Assembly: GCA_023409615.1 (NCBI GenBank)
Contig: JAEYRF010000008.1
Span: 1 to 6,250, forward strand
Direction of reading: 5' to 3'
DNA from: Bacillota bacterium
GTDB lineage: Bacteria > Bacillota > Clostridia > Acetivibrionales > DTU013
Length of the DNA stretch: 6,250 nucleotides
The notes beneath the pieces were generated by a model that did no database searches, was not told the DNA's origin, and was given only the letters and a program-made list of their open reading frames with translations. A program made the translations under genes and the position numbers. Positions 1 to 5,657 of the stretch are shown piece after piece (within the stretch, counting starts at the first letter, position 1; each line of letters begins with the position of its first letter).

Positions 1-2
1 CA

Positions 3-179
3 TCAATACTGGATGATATGCAATGTATGACAGATGATGAGAAACTGGAATATTTTAAACTCATCGTTTTTAATTGCATCTATATCAACAGCATGGGAAT
101 TTGTTCAAAATATATTTCACTTCCTGAACTTGAAGAAATTCTAAATATTCAGCATAATGCTCAAGCTCCCTCATTATAG
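3..179 (+). CDS. C-terminal fragment of an unrecognised protein
   Basis: One plus-strand frame is open from the left edge to a TAG stop at 177-179, giving 58 residues; the other two forward frames close within 30 bases. The visible peptide begins SILDDMQCMTDDEKLEYFKL and ends in NIQHNAQAPSL. It mixes acidic/helical stretches with a hydrophobic patch (LIVFNCIYI) and has an LPELEEIL segment that looks like an amphipathic helix. I do not recognise a family, and there is too little to assign a function. It converges on glpK, with 75 bp between the two stop codons. The coding call rests only on frame openness and protein-like composition, so it could still be a chance open frame. Confidence 0.45.
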   Translation, partial: SILDDMQCMTDDEKLEYFKLIVFNCIYINSMGICSKYISLPELEEILNIQHNAQAPSL

Positions 180-254
180 ACGGGGCTGACAAAGACAAGG
201 CAAAAAGTAATACTATCAGCTTGAAACTGACAAGTCCGTATGTCTTGCTGCCCA

Positions 255-1745
255 TTATTTATGCTCGGCCCAATCAAGGCTACGGCCAACTGCCTTTCTC
301 CAACCATTCAGCAACTCCTGTCGTCGCGATTCATCCATATCAGGGCTAAAAACAATATCACAGCACCTTTTTTTCTTAATTGAAGAACTGTCCCTCCACA
401 AGCCTACAGCAAGTCCGGCCAAATAAGCAGCGCCGAGCGCGGTTGTCTCTCTGATAACAGGACGGCAAATATGTTTACCAAGAATGTCCGCCTGGAATTG
501 CATGAGAAAACTATCCCGGCATGCACCCCCATCTACATTCAATTCGGCAATTCTAATGCCGGTATCCTGTTCCATTGCTTTAACAAGCTCAAAGCACTGA
601 TAAGCAATAGCTTCCTGCGCTGCGCGGATAATGTGATCCCGTGTTGTTCCGCGCGTTATTCCCATTATACATCCACGTGCATACATGTCCCAATAAGGTG
701 CTCCTAGGCCGGTAAACGCCGGTACAAAGTAGACACCTCCTGTATCTTGTACTTTCCTGGCACAATGCTCCGCATCGCGGCTCTCTGTGATAAATTGCAA
801 TTCATCGCGAATCCATTGGATTACCGCGCCACCTACGAAGACACTACCTTCCAGCGCATATTGCACTTTACCATTCAACCCTATGGCAATAGTCGTTATC
901 AAACCATTTTTACTTTCGCAAAGAGTGTTTCCCGTATTCATAAGCAGAAAACATCCTGTTCCGTAGGTATTCTTCGCCTCACCCTTATCAAAGCAGCACT
1001 GTCCGAACAAAGCAGCCTGCTGATCACCGGCTATTCCTGCGATCGGAATCTCTCTTCCTCCGATCGTCACATAGCCATAGATTTCACTGGAGTTTCGCAC
1101 CTCCGGCAATATTACCCGTGGGATGTTAAGTTCCATGAGCAACCTGTCATCCCATTTAAGTTCTCTAATGTCATAGATCATTGTTCGCGAAGCATTCGTA
1201 TAGTCCGTAGCATGTACCTTACCATGGGTCAGGTTCCAGATCAGCCAGCTGTCTACGGTACCAAACAGGATCTCTCCACGTTCTGCTCTCTCTCGCAATC
1301 CATCGGTATGATCAAGAATCCACTTAATCTTTGTTCCGGAAAAATAAGCATCAGGGATAAGTCCGGTCGTTTGTTGAATGTACTCAGTGAGCCCTCTTTC
1401 TATAAGCTCATCCACTATATCCGCAGTACGGCGGCATTGCCATACTATAGCATTATAAACCGGGTATCCGGTCGTTTTATCCCACAGGATCGTTGTCTCA
1501 CGTTGATTAGCTATACCAATGGCAACAATGTCATTAATATCTACTCCGCTTTTTGCAATTACTTCATCCATTACGCTGCACTGGGAAGAGTAAATCTCCA
1601 TCGGATCATGCTCCACCCAGCCCTCGTTGGGATAAAACTGAGTAAATTCTTTTTGACAGATACAGACGATATTCTGCTGCTCATCGAATATGGCCGCGCG
1701 GGAACTAGATGTCCCCTGATCCAGTGCTAAAACATATTTCCCCAT
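255..1745 (-). CDS. glpK: Glycerol kinase
   Basis: This 496-residue protein is full length for GlpK, a cytoplasmic FGGY-family kinase that phosphorylates glycerol with ATP to sn-glycerol 3-phosphate. The N-terminal phosphate-binding loop [10 protein letters not shown] (7-16) is intact. Glycerol-site residues known from E. coli GlpK are present: R82-E83 in NQRETT, W102, Y134 and D241-Q242 in [10 protein letters not shown]. Both FGGY signatures are visible, around 134-146 and 362-390, as is YGTG at 261-264. I chose the ATG at 1745 because GGAGGG lies 6 nt upstream; a TTG at 1763 would add six residues that are really the Shine-Dalgarno. The loop before the GDQQ motif reads [12 protein letters not shown]. 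It lacks the HFYG histidine that HPr phosphorylates in enterococcal GlpK, and it is shorter than the E. coli fructose-1,6-bisphosphate loop. No glp partner genes are in the window, and the terminator upstream suggests its own transcription unit. Confidence 0.97.
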   Translation of the reverse strand: MGKYVLALDQGTSSSRAAIFDEQQNIVCICQKEFTQFYPNEGWVEHDPMEIYSSQCSVMDEVIAKSGVDINDIVAIGIANQRETTILWDKTTGYPVYNAIVWQCRRTADIVDELIERGLTEYIQQTTGLIPDAYFSGTKIKWILDHTDGLRERAERGEILFGTVDSWLIWNLTHGKVHATDYTNASRTMIYDIRELKWDDRLLMELNIPRVILPEVRNSSEIYGYVTIGGREIPIAGIAGDQQAALFGQCCFDKGEAKNTYGTGCFLLMNTGNTLCESKNGLITTIAIGLNGKVQYALEGSVFVGGAVIQWIRDELQFITESRDAEHCARKVQDTGGVYFVPAFTGLGAPYWDMYARGCIMGITRGTTRDHIIRAAQEAIAYQCFELVKAMEQDTGIRIAELNVDGGACRDSFLMQFQADILGKHICRPVIRETTALGAAYLAGLAVGLWRDSSSIKKKRCCDIVFSPDMDESRRQELLNGWRKAVGRSLDWAEHK

Positions 1746-1763
1746 GTTTTTCCCTCCAGACAA

Positions 1764-1829
1764 TTATGCTTCTGATCCCTCTGTGCAATTTCCCACCGGA
1801 TATAGTATAACAAACATGATATCCAGCAT
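1764..1829 (-). CDS. Possible 21-codon leader ORF upstream of glpK
   Basis: An ATG at 1829 is preceded by a perfect AGGAGG (1836-1841) with 6-nt spacing, which is at least as good as the glpK site. The frame runs 21 codons (MLDIMFVILYPVGNCTEGSEA) to a TAA at 1764-1766. It is in phase with glpK, which starts 18 bp further on. The N-terminal half is hydrophobic. It could be a translated leader peptide, a tiny membrane peptide, or chance. Against it, the candidate glpK promoter lies inside this ORF, so a transcript starting there would miss its start codon. It would be translated only from a transcript entering from upstream, through the terminator at 1853-1877. Confidence 0.25.
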   Translation of the reverse strand: MLDIMFVILYPVGNCTEGSEA

Positions 1830-1835
1830 ACTATA
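1801..1835. repeat. Inverted repeat over the glpK promoter
   Basis: TATAGTAT (1801-1808) and ATACTATA (1828-1835) are perfect 8-bp inverted arms separated by 19 bp. One more pair (1799/1837) matches after a single mismatch. The left arm covers the -10 and the right arm covers the -35 region and the start of the possible leader ORF. It may be an operator or an mRNA hairpin. The arms are AT-rich, so chance similarity to promoter-like sequence cannot be excluded. Confidence 0.4.
1804..1832 (-). promoter_or_regulatory. Candidate glpK promoter (extended -10)
   Basis: On the minus strand TGTTATACT (1804-1812) is an extended -10 element (TGn followed by TATACT). The hexamer 17 bp upstream, AGTATG at 1827-1832, is a poor -35, which is tolerated when the -10 is extended. 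Transcription would begin near 1797, giving a leader of about 50 nt ending in the GGAGGG ribosome binding site. The -10 sits inside an inverted repeat, consistent with control by a repressor, but no regulator can be named. This is an inference from motif matching alone. Confidence 0.4.
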
Positions 1836-1852
1836 CCTCCTGAATATCCAGC

Positions 1853-1877
1853 AAAAAAAGGGACCTGTCAGGTCCCT
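1853..1877 (-). terminator. Intrinsic terminator of the peptidoglycan-binding protein gene
   Basis: On the minus strand an 8-bp perfect stem AGGGACCT/AGGTCCCT with a 3-nt loop (1859-1877) runs straight into seven T (1853-1859). It lies 37 bp past the TAA of the 1915-3084 gene and before glpK, so it should separate the two transcription units. Because glpK follows closely, partial readthrough or attenuation is conceivable. Confidence 0.88.
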
Positions 1878-1914
1878 CAGCAATATGTACAATCAAATCA
1901 ATAATTATCATTTA

Positions 1915-3084
1915 TTATCCCTGGTTCTTAACAGCCCATTTTGCAGCTTCTTTAATCTTTAACTGATGTTTCGGGTCTACCTTATTATTATAGTGATTCC
2001 TACTGTTTAGAAAATGAATATCAAAAACCCCATCCATATTATTGTTCTTCACTGCATCCAGATTGGTCCCGCGGCTGTAGCCACCACTTCTTGAAGCTAT
2101 TGTCTTGTTTGCTGCATATTTATCACTTCCTGCATGGGGATACCCTGTCATACATGCAGCGATCTCATACCCATCAACCTTAACAATAATTTCTCTTCTC
2201 TCCCAGCTCCATGTTCCATTATAAATTTTCTTCATAATGGCAGTGTCTTCCTTCGTCAACGTTTCACAGTCAGCATGGTTCGTGCCATAGGTCCTTTTTA
2301 TTTTAAAACTCTTACCTGTCTGAATATCATATACAGTAGCAGTGTCGCCTCTTGCAAGGATTTTTTCAACATTGCCGTACCACTTTAAAAGATAATCTTC
2401 TTCTTTCTTATCTCCAGTTTCTTTTTTTTCTGCAGCGGTATTATCGGTAACTGTCTTTTCTTCATCACCAATACCGGACTCGTTTATGTCTGCCACATCT
2501 TCATCATTCTCAGATACATCTTTAGCTGTTGATACGCCGGCTACAGCAGTCTCGCCAATGATCAATTCGCTAATCAGAGATAAAGTAGCTGCCCCGGCAA
2601 TTCCATCAGCCTCAATGCCATTGTCCTCCTGCAGCCCCAGAACAGCTCTTTTAGTAGCGGGTCCATAGAATCCTGTAGCTTTTGTATTGAGATACCCCAG
2701 CTTAATCAGGTTCTTTTGCAAAGCCACAACATGCTCATTCTCGTCGCCCTCCTGCATTAATTTGGATGGGTCAACGGAGGATTTCACTCTGCCCATAAGC
2801 CTGTCTAACAGCTTAAGAGTCGCTTCACCTGCAATACCGTCTACTTCGTATCCATAATCATCCTGGAGTTCTTTAACCGCAGCCTCTGTCAGATCTCCAT
2901 AATATCCGGTCGCATCCGACGAAAGATAACCCATCTTAATCAAGTCCTTTTGCAGGGCTTTGACTTCGATACACTCCGACTCCTTTTGCAGCACGCCTGT
3001 TGACGCTGACACAACTGCCGGATTCAATACCATGAGAAGTACAAAAACAATCGCCATGGTAAAGACTGTTCTTATTCTGTACAT
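1915..3084 (-). CDS. Exported peptidoglycan-binding protein with two PG_binding_1 repeats and an uncharacterised C-terminal domain
   Basis: The product has 389 residues. Residues 1-28 form a signal peptide: Arg-containing start, hydrophobic core to about 20, and a likely cut near VVSAS. Two peptidoglycan-binding repeats follow at about 40-93 and 117-172, each with the LQKxLIKxGYL...ATGxYG...VxxLQ...DGIAGxATL pattern. A charged, mainly acidic linker spans about 185-230. The C-terminal domain (about 232-389) has ARGDTATVYDIQTGKSF, an NHADCETLTKEDTAIM stretch, WSWERREI, MTGYPHAG and DGVFDIHFLNSRNHYN. I recognise this block from clostridial cell-wall-associated proteins but know no proven activity. 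Conserved His and Asp residues suggest a metal site or hydrolase, which is inference only. The start ATG follows GGAGAGG by 8 nt. Expression should be controlled by the c-di-AMP riboswitch in its leader. It forms its own unit, ended by the hairpin at 1853-1877. Confidence 0.9.
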   Translation of the reverse strand: MYRIRTVFTMAIVFVLLMVLNPAVVSASTGVLQKESECIEVKALQKDLIKMGYLSSDATGYYGDLTEAAVKELQDDYGYEVDGIAGEATLKLLDRLMGRVKSSVDPSKLMQEGDENEHVVALQKNLIKLGYLNTKATGFYGPATKRAVLGLQEDNGIEADGIAGAATLSLISELIIGETAVAGVSTAKDVSENDEDVADINESGIGDEEKTVTDNTAAEKKETGDKKEEDYLLKWYGNVEKILARGDTATVYDIQTGKSFKIKRTYGTNHADCETLTKEDTAIMKKIYNGTWSWERREIIVKVDGYEIAACMTGYPHAGSDKYAANKTIASRSGGYSRGTNLDAVKNNNMDGVFDIHFLNSRNHYNNKVDPKHQLKIKEAAKWAVKNQG

Positions 3085-3103
3085 ATGTAAAGCCTCTCCT
3101 TTC

Positions 3104-3250
3104 CACTTACGAGGTTAGTTGTCGGGTTAGGTAGAAGAGACTGCCCTCCATGCTTGTAAAGCCAATTAAAAGACTTCCGTTGCTATGGATTCACCCCATC
3201 GATATTCCCCCGCTCCCCTGTGTCACTTTTCACAGAGGATTCAGTGTACA
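3104..3250 (-). ncRNA. Cyclic di-AMP riboswitch (ydaO/yuaA class)
   Basis: Read on the minus strand, the leader carries the blocks that mark the ydaO/yuaA aptamer: AATCC then a 9-bp stem TCCTCTGTG/CACAGGGGA (3212-3239), GAGCGGGGGAA, GATGGGGTGAATCC (3187-3200), then a variable arm, and CTAACCCGACAACTAACCTC (3111-3130) followed by GTAAGTG. CACT at 3243-3246 can pair with AGTG at 3104-3107 to close a short P1. This class binds c-di-AMP and usually lowers expression of cell-wall, osmolyte or potassium genes when the ligand is bound. Here it precedes an exported peptidoglycan-binding protein, a typical target. No terminator lies between the aptamer and the gene. The Shine-Dalgarno begins within a few bases of P1, so control is probably at translation or by RNA stability. 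The call rests on recalled consensus, not a covariance search. Confidence 0.92.
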
Positions 3251-3298
3251 GCATCTGCCCGGCAAAATAATGTCAGCCTGTCCACATACTGCGACTCT

Positions 3299-3327
3299 AT
3301 TGTACCAGATATTTCATGAATTTTAAA
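3299..3327 (-). promoter_or_regulatory. Promoter of the riboswitch-controlled gene
   Basis: TTTAAA (3322-3327) and TACAAT (3299-3304) are separated by exactly 17 bp on the minus strand. TGG directly before TACAAT adds an extended -10. Transcription would start near 3292, about 45 nt before the aptamer, giving a leader of roughly 208 nt. This is the expected layout for housekeeping sigma factor transcription of a riboswitch leader. Confidence 0.7.
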
Positions 3328-3341
3328 CCCCAAAAATATGG

Positions 3342-3369
3342 TTTTATATAGAAACTTTTATATAGAAAC
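3342..3369. repeat. Perfect 14-bp tandem duplication
   Basis: TTTTATATAGAAAC occurs at 3342-3355 and again, with no spacer, at 3356-3369. Relative to the predicted start site near 3292 on the minus strand it covers about -50 to -77. That is a place where paired regulator sites or an UP-like AT-rich element could act. It may equally be a simple replication-slippage duplication. Confidence 0.75.
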
Positions 3370-3482
3370 CGGTGTACAATCTCAGAAATTAGCATGAAAT
3401 ATGCTGTTCAATGATAAAAAATTTATTGTCAAAACACATAAAAGAAGGATTATAACACACCTTATTGAATAGTTAATAAGTC
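3370..3482. other. AT-rich intergenic stretch without a gene
   Basis: No plausible coding frame with a ribosome binding site was seen here on either strand. It holds two small inverted repeats: AGCAT/ATGCT (3391-3405) and CTTATT/AATAAG (3461-3480). A loose promoter-like pair on the plus strand, TTGTCA (3426-3431) and TATAAC (3451-3456), has a 19-bp gap that is longer than ideal. If real, it would drive transcription through the GGGGACG repeats into the pseudouridine synthase gene. Confidence 0.4.
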
Positions 3483-3558
3483 GGGGACGCTTCTCAATCT
3501 TAGTCGGTTAGCAGGGGACGCTTCTCAATTTTAGTCGGTTAACAGGGGACGTTTCTCC
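3483..3558. repeat. 31-bp tandem GGGGACG repeats (two full copies and a partial third)
   Basis: Unit 1 (3483-3513) and unit 2 (3514-3544) both follow GGGGACGCTTCTCAAT, then TTAGTCGGTTA and a short tail. They differ at only two positions. A third copy starts at 3545 (GGGGACGTTTCTCC) and then diverges. The GGGGACG(N)TTCTC core resembles short dispersed repeats I recall in clostridial genomes, sometimes near REP-associated IS200-like transposases, but no transposase gene is visible here. The array sits directly upstream of the pseudouridine synthase gene. Confidence 0.8.
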
Positions 3559-3564
3559 GGGAAC

Positions 3565-3593
3565 TTGACACATTGGAAAACAGGTGATAATAA
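3565..3593 (+). promoter_or_regulatory. Possible promoter of the pseudouridine synthase gene
   Basis: A consensus -35 TTGACA (3565-3570) is followed after 17 bp by TAATAA (3588-3593), with TGA just before it acting as an extended -10. The weakness is geometry. Transcription would start at about 3600, on top of the ATG at 3599, giving a leaderless message and leaving AGGTGAT (3582-3588) outside it. Either the gene is leaderless, or the TTGACA is incidental to the repeat array and transcription begins further upstream. Confidence 0.3.
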
Positions 3594-3598
3594 AAAGT

Positions 3599-4714
3599 AT
3601 GCAGACAATAATAGTAGCTGAAAAGGGTGCAAATACAAAAATAGAACAATATCTCCAGAATGTCTACCCCAATTTGTCCTTTGGTACACTGCAGAAGGCA
3701 TTTCGCAGACGTGACATCAAGGCAAATGGTATAAGGATAAATAGGGACTATATAGTTGCACAAGGAGACAGGCTGGAAGTATTTATAACAGATGAATTGC
3801 TTAACGGTACGGGAAATACCGGAGTAGAAAATGCCAGTCGGGGAAATACCGGCGGGACCGGACATAACAGCAAATTCACCGTTGTCTACGAGGATAATGA
3901 TATAATTATTATTAACAAAGCCCAGGGTATCCCGGTGCAGCCCGATAAGGAACAGCGCGATGGAACCCTGATCGATCTGGTACGTAAGTATCTGAGGGAA
4001 AGCAATAGCCGTCTGATGCAGGAACATTCGCAAGAGGAACAGCCGGTACTATCAGATACAAGCAGCTTCCAGCCTTCGTTATGCCATAGGCTCGATCGCA
4101 ATACAGGTGGCCTTGTGATCATTGCAAAAAATCCTTCAAGCCATAACTTTATTCTTGAAAAGTTGGAGTCCCGGGAAATAAAAAAGTTTTACCAGTGCCT
4201 TGTAAAAGGCAAAATGGAGAAAAGTGAATTACAGCTTAAAGCATACTTATGGAAGGATGCGGTGAAAAGCCGTGTCTTTATTAGCGATTATAAAAAACCC
4301 GGTGCTCAGGAAATCGTCACAGCTTACAAGGTTCTTAACTATGATCAGGAAAATGACGTCAGCCGGCTCGAGGTAGAACTAATAACCGGGCGCACTCATC
4401 AGATCAGGGCACATATGGCACATATCGGTCACCCGATCATAGGCGATGGGAAATATGGCTCGAACTCCATAAATCGAGCCTTTGGAATGAAATATCAGGC
4501 ATTATGGGCCTGCCGCCTGAAGTTCGATTTTTCACAAGGTAATAAACCACAGAAAAACGATAAGCAGTCAAAAGACAATGTCCTGTTAAAGGACAACAAA
4601 CTTTCAAATGGCAATGCGCACTCGAGTAATAATACCAATAATACCAACCTGAATAATCTCAACGGTAATGAGTTCATCGTATACCCCGAATTTAAAGTAA
4701 AGTTGAAATCATAA
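3599..4714 (+). CDS. RluA-family RNA pseudouridine synthase with N-terminal S4 domain
   Basis: This 371-residue enzyme converts a specific uridine in rRNA (or tRNA) to pseudouridine; the target site cannot be read from sequence. An S4 RNA-binding domain spans about 1-64 (FRRRDIKANGIRIN...QGDRLEVFI). The catalytic domain starts near 92. The family motif HRLDRNTGGL (163-172) carries the catalytic Asp166, and GRTHQIRAHMAHIGHPIIGD (264-283) is the second signature. The ATG at 3599 matches the usual family start. GTG at 3584 would add five residues and has a weaker site. AGGTGAT upstream is a good anti-SD match but spaced rather far (10 nt). Two low-complexity inserts are unusual: a Gly/Asn/Thr linker at about 70-91 with a 10-residue repeat, and a Lys/Asn/Ser-rich stretch at about 313-357 before the usual C-terminal strand YPEFKVKLK. 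The gene is monocistronic in this window and convergent with the CAP gene. Confidence 0.94.
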   Translation: MQTIIVAEKGANTKIEQYLQNVYPNLSFGTLQKAFRRRDIKANGIRINRDYIVAQGDRLEVFITDELLNGTGNTGVENASRGNTGGTGHNSKFTVVYEDNDIIIINKAQGIPVQPDKEQRDGTLIDLVRKYLRESNSRLMQEHSQEEQPVLSDTSSFQPSLCHRLDRNTGGLVIIAKNPSSHNFILEKLESREIKKFYQCLVKGKMEKSELQLKAYLWKDAVKSRVFISDYKKPGAQEIVTAYKVLNYDQENDVSRLEVELITGRTHQIRAHMAHIGHPIIGDGKYGSNSINRAFGMKYQALWACRLKFDFSQGNKPQKNDKQSKDNVLLKDNKLSNGNAHSSNNTNNTNLNNLNGNEFIVYPEFKVKLKS

Positions 4715-4749
4715 AAAATAACGGCCGTTCTGAAAAGACAGAACGGCCG
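4713..4749 (-). terminator. Intrinsic terminator between convergent genes
   Basis: An 11-bp perfect stem CGGCCGTTCTG/CAGAACGGCCG (4722-4732 and 4739-4749) has a 6-nt loop. On the minus strand it is followed by TTATTTTTT, so it terminates the CAP-domain gene, whose stop lies 13 bp upstream. On the plus strand the same hairpin directly follows the pseudouridine synthase stop but has no T run after it, so it would be weaker in that direction. Confidence 0.88.
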
Positions 4750-4762
4750 ACGTATGATGTGT

Positions 4763-5545
4763 TTACTTCCCTATGAATTGCTGTACCAGAATCTTACCAT
4801 AAGTACTGCTGCTTTCAACTCCGATACCGGTTATATTAAACCCTGAATTCATAATATTCTTCTTGTGACTCTCAGAGCTCATCCACGCCTTGAATGCTCC
4901 TTCGATCGTCTTATTACCGGCTATGTTCTCACCTGCTGATTTAAAGACATTATCAAACTGCCTCATCATATCAAAGGGTGAACCATAAGTTGGTGATTGA
5001 TGTGAAAAATAATTCTTGTCAACCATATCCTTCGCCTTCATCCTTGCAACCTTCATTAGATTCTCATCTATCACAAGTGCTTCCAGTCCTTTGTCTGAGC
5101 GCGCTTTATTCACCAAATCCAGCAGCTTTTGCTCATCCTCTGAGAGGGTAAATTTAGCCTCTGATGGAGCTGAGCCCTTCGCAGCAGTTTGATCCGCCAA
5201 AGGATTATTGGAAGATACCGTTATAGCCTCCCCGTTCCCAAATGCAATATATCTGCCGTCTACCGCACCAATCACTCCAGTATCCGGATGGAATATTGCA
5301 TACCAGTCGCCAAGTTTCCCCATTACTGTCACAGCTTGTCCCTTATCCAGCTTACAGATGGACACATAATCCGTAGACGGGCCTTCCCTGACATTTAGTC
5401 TGGTTGCTGTCACAGTTGCCGATTCATATGCAACCTTCTCAAGCGCAAGATTGGTTGTGACAGTGCCGCCAACATTCGATGCATAACAGGTCGATGTAAC
5501 AATAAGTAAGCTCAGTACTGCTAAAATGATGATCCTTCTTTTCAT
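4763..5545 (-). CDS. Secreted SH3b and CAP (SCP/PR1-like, YkwD-type) domain protein
   Basis: The protein has 260 residues. Residues 1-22 are a signal peptide (MKRR, hydrophobic core, cut near CYAS). A bacterial SH3 domain follows at about 42-103 (ATRLNVREGPSTDY...GDWYAIF...GVIGAVDGRYIAF), likely for cell-wall binding. After a Ser/Ala-rich linker (104-130) comes a CAP domain at about 134-260. It has the family motifs LVNKARSDKGL, YFSHQSP (H182), GENIAG (E206), WMSSESHKKNIM (E225, H227) and GIGVE. The biochemical role of bacterial CAP proteins is mostly unknown; in spore formers some are spore-coat or envelope proteins. I chose the ATG at 5545 because GGAGG lies 7 nt upstream and it begins a textbook signal peptide. 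The frame stays open 53 codons further upstream, but those codons overlap the neighbouring gene and have no such site. A strong terminator follows. The 112-bp gap upstream suggests a separate promoter. Confidence 0.94.
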   Translation of the reverse strand: MKRRIIILAVLSLLIVTSTCYASNVGGTVTTNLALEKVAYESATVTATRLNVREGPSTDYVSICKLDKGQAVTVMGKLGDWYAIFHPDTGVIGAVDGRYIAFGNGEAITVSSNNPLADQTAAKGSAPSEAKFTLSEDEQKLLDLVNKARSDKGLEALVIDENLMKVARMKAKDMVDKNYFSHQSPTYGSPFDMMRQFDNVFKSAGENIAGNKTIEGAFKAWMSSESHKKNIMNSGFNITGIGVESSSTYGKILVQQFIGK

Positions 5546-5657
5546 ACTATTACCTCCAATTGTCTCATAATGCAAAATGATATATTTTATACTGATAATA
5601 GTATTGACAAAAATTTTTGAATTATTTGCATTAATATAACATATAGGTAATAAATTT
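5546..5657 (-). promoter_or_regulatory. Leader and probable promoter region of the CAP gene
   Basis: This very AT-rich gap contains a -10-like TATAAA (5586-5591, within AGTATAAAAT on the minus strand), with no good -35 at normal distance. It also holds a small dyad ATACT/AGTAT (5590-5605) and the perfect 12-bp palindrome CAAAAATTTTTG (5608-5619). The ribosome binding site GGAGG (5553-5557) is clear. I see no terminator for the upstream small membrane gene here, so readthrough from proS is also possible. Confidence 0.35.

Noticed and set aside
180..254. Terminator between glpK and the left-edge ORF
   Set aside because: Only 4-5 bp arms (for example GCTGA/TCAGC, TCAG/CTGA) without a proper T run were found, so I see no convincing intrinsic terminator.
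747..1730. Long plus-strand open frame (327 codons) opposite glpK
   Set aside because: It is antisense to a full-length, motif-complete glycerol kinase. Its translation has no recognisable domain and it lacks a good ribosome binding site.
1915..2391. L,D-transpeptidase (YkuD) assignment for the C-terminal domain
   Set aside because: The catalytic S/T-HGC motif is absent. The only nearby pattern, HFLNSRNHY, lacks a catalytic Cys.
3391..3405. AGCAT/ATGCT inverted repeat as an operator
   Set aside because: Arms of 5 bp in AT-rich DNA are expected by chance, and no promoter element lies at a meaningful distance.
3483..3558. Possible CRISPR array
   Set aside because: The 31-bp units are directly adjacent with no variable spacers between conserved repeats, and no cas gene is present.
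3539..4122. Minus-strand open frames opposite the pseudouridine synthase
   Set aside because: They overlap the S4 and catalytic domains of a clear RluA-family gene in antisense, and their translations are low-complexity or Cys/Ser-rich with no family resemblance.
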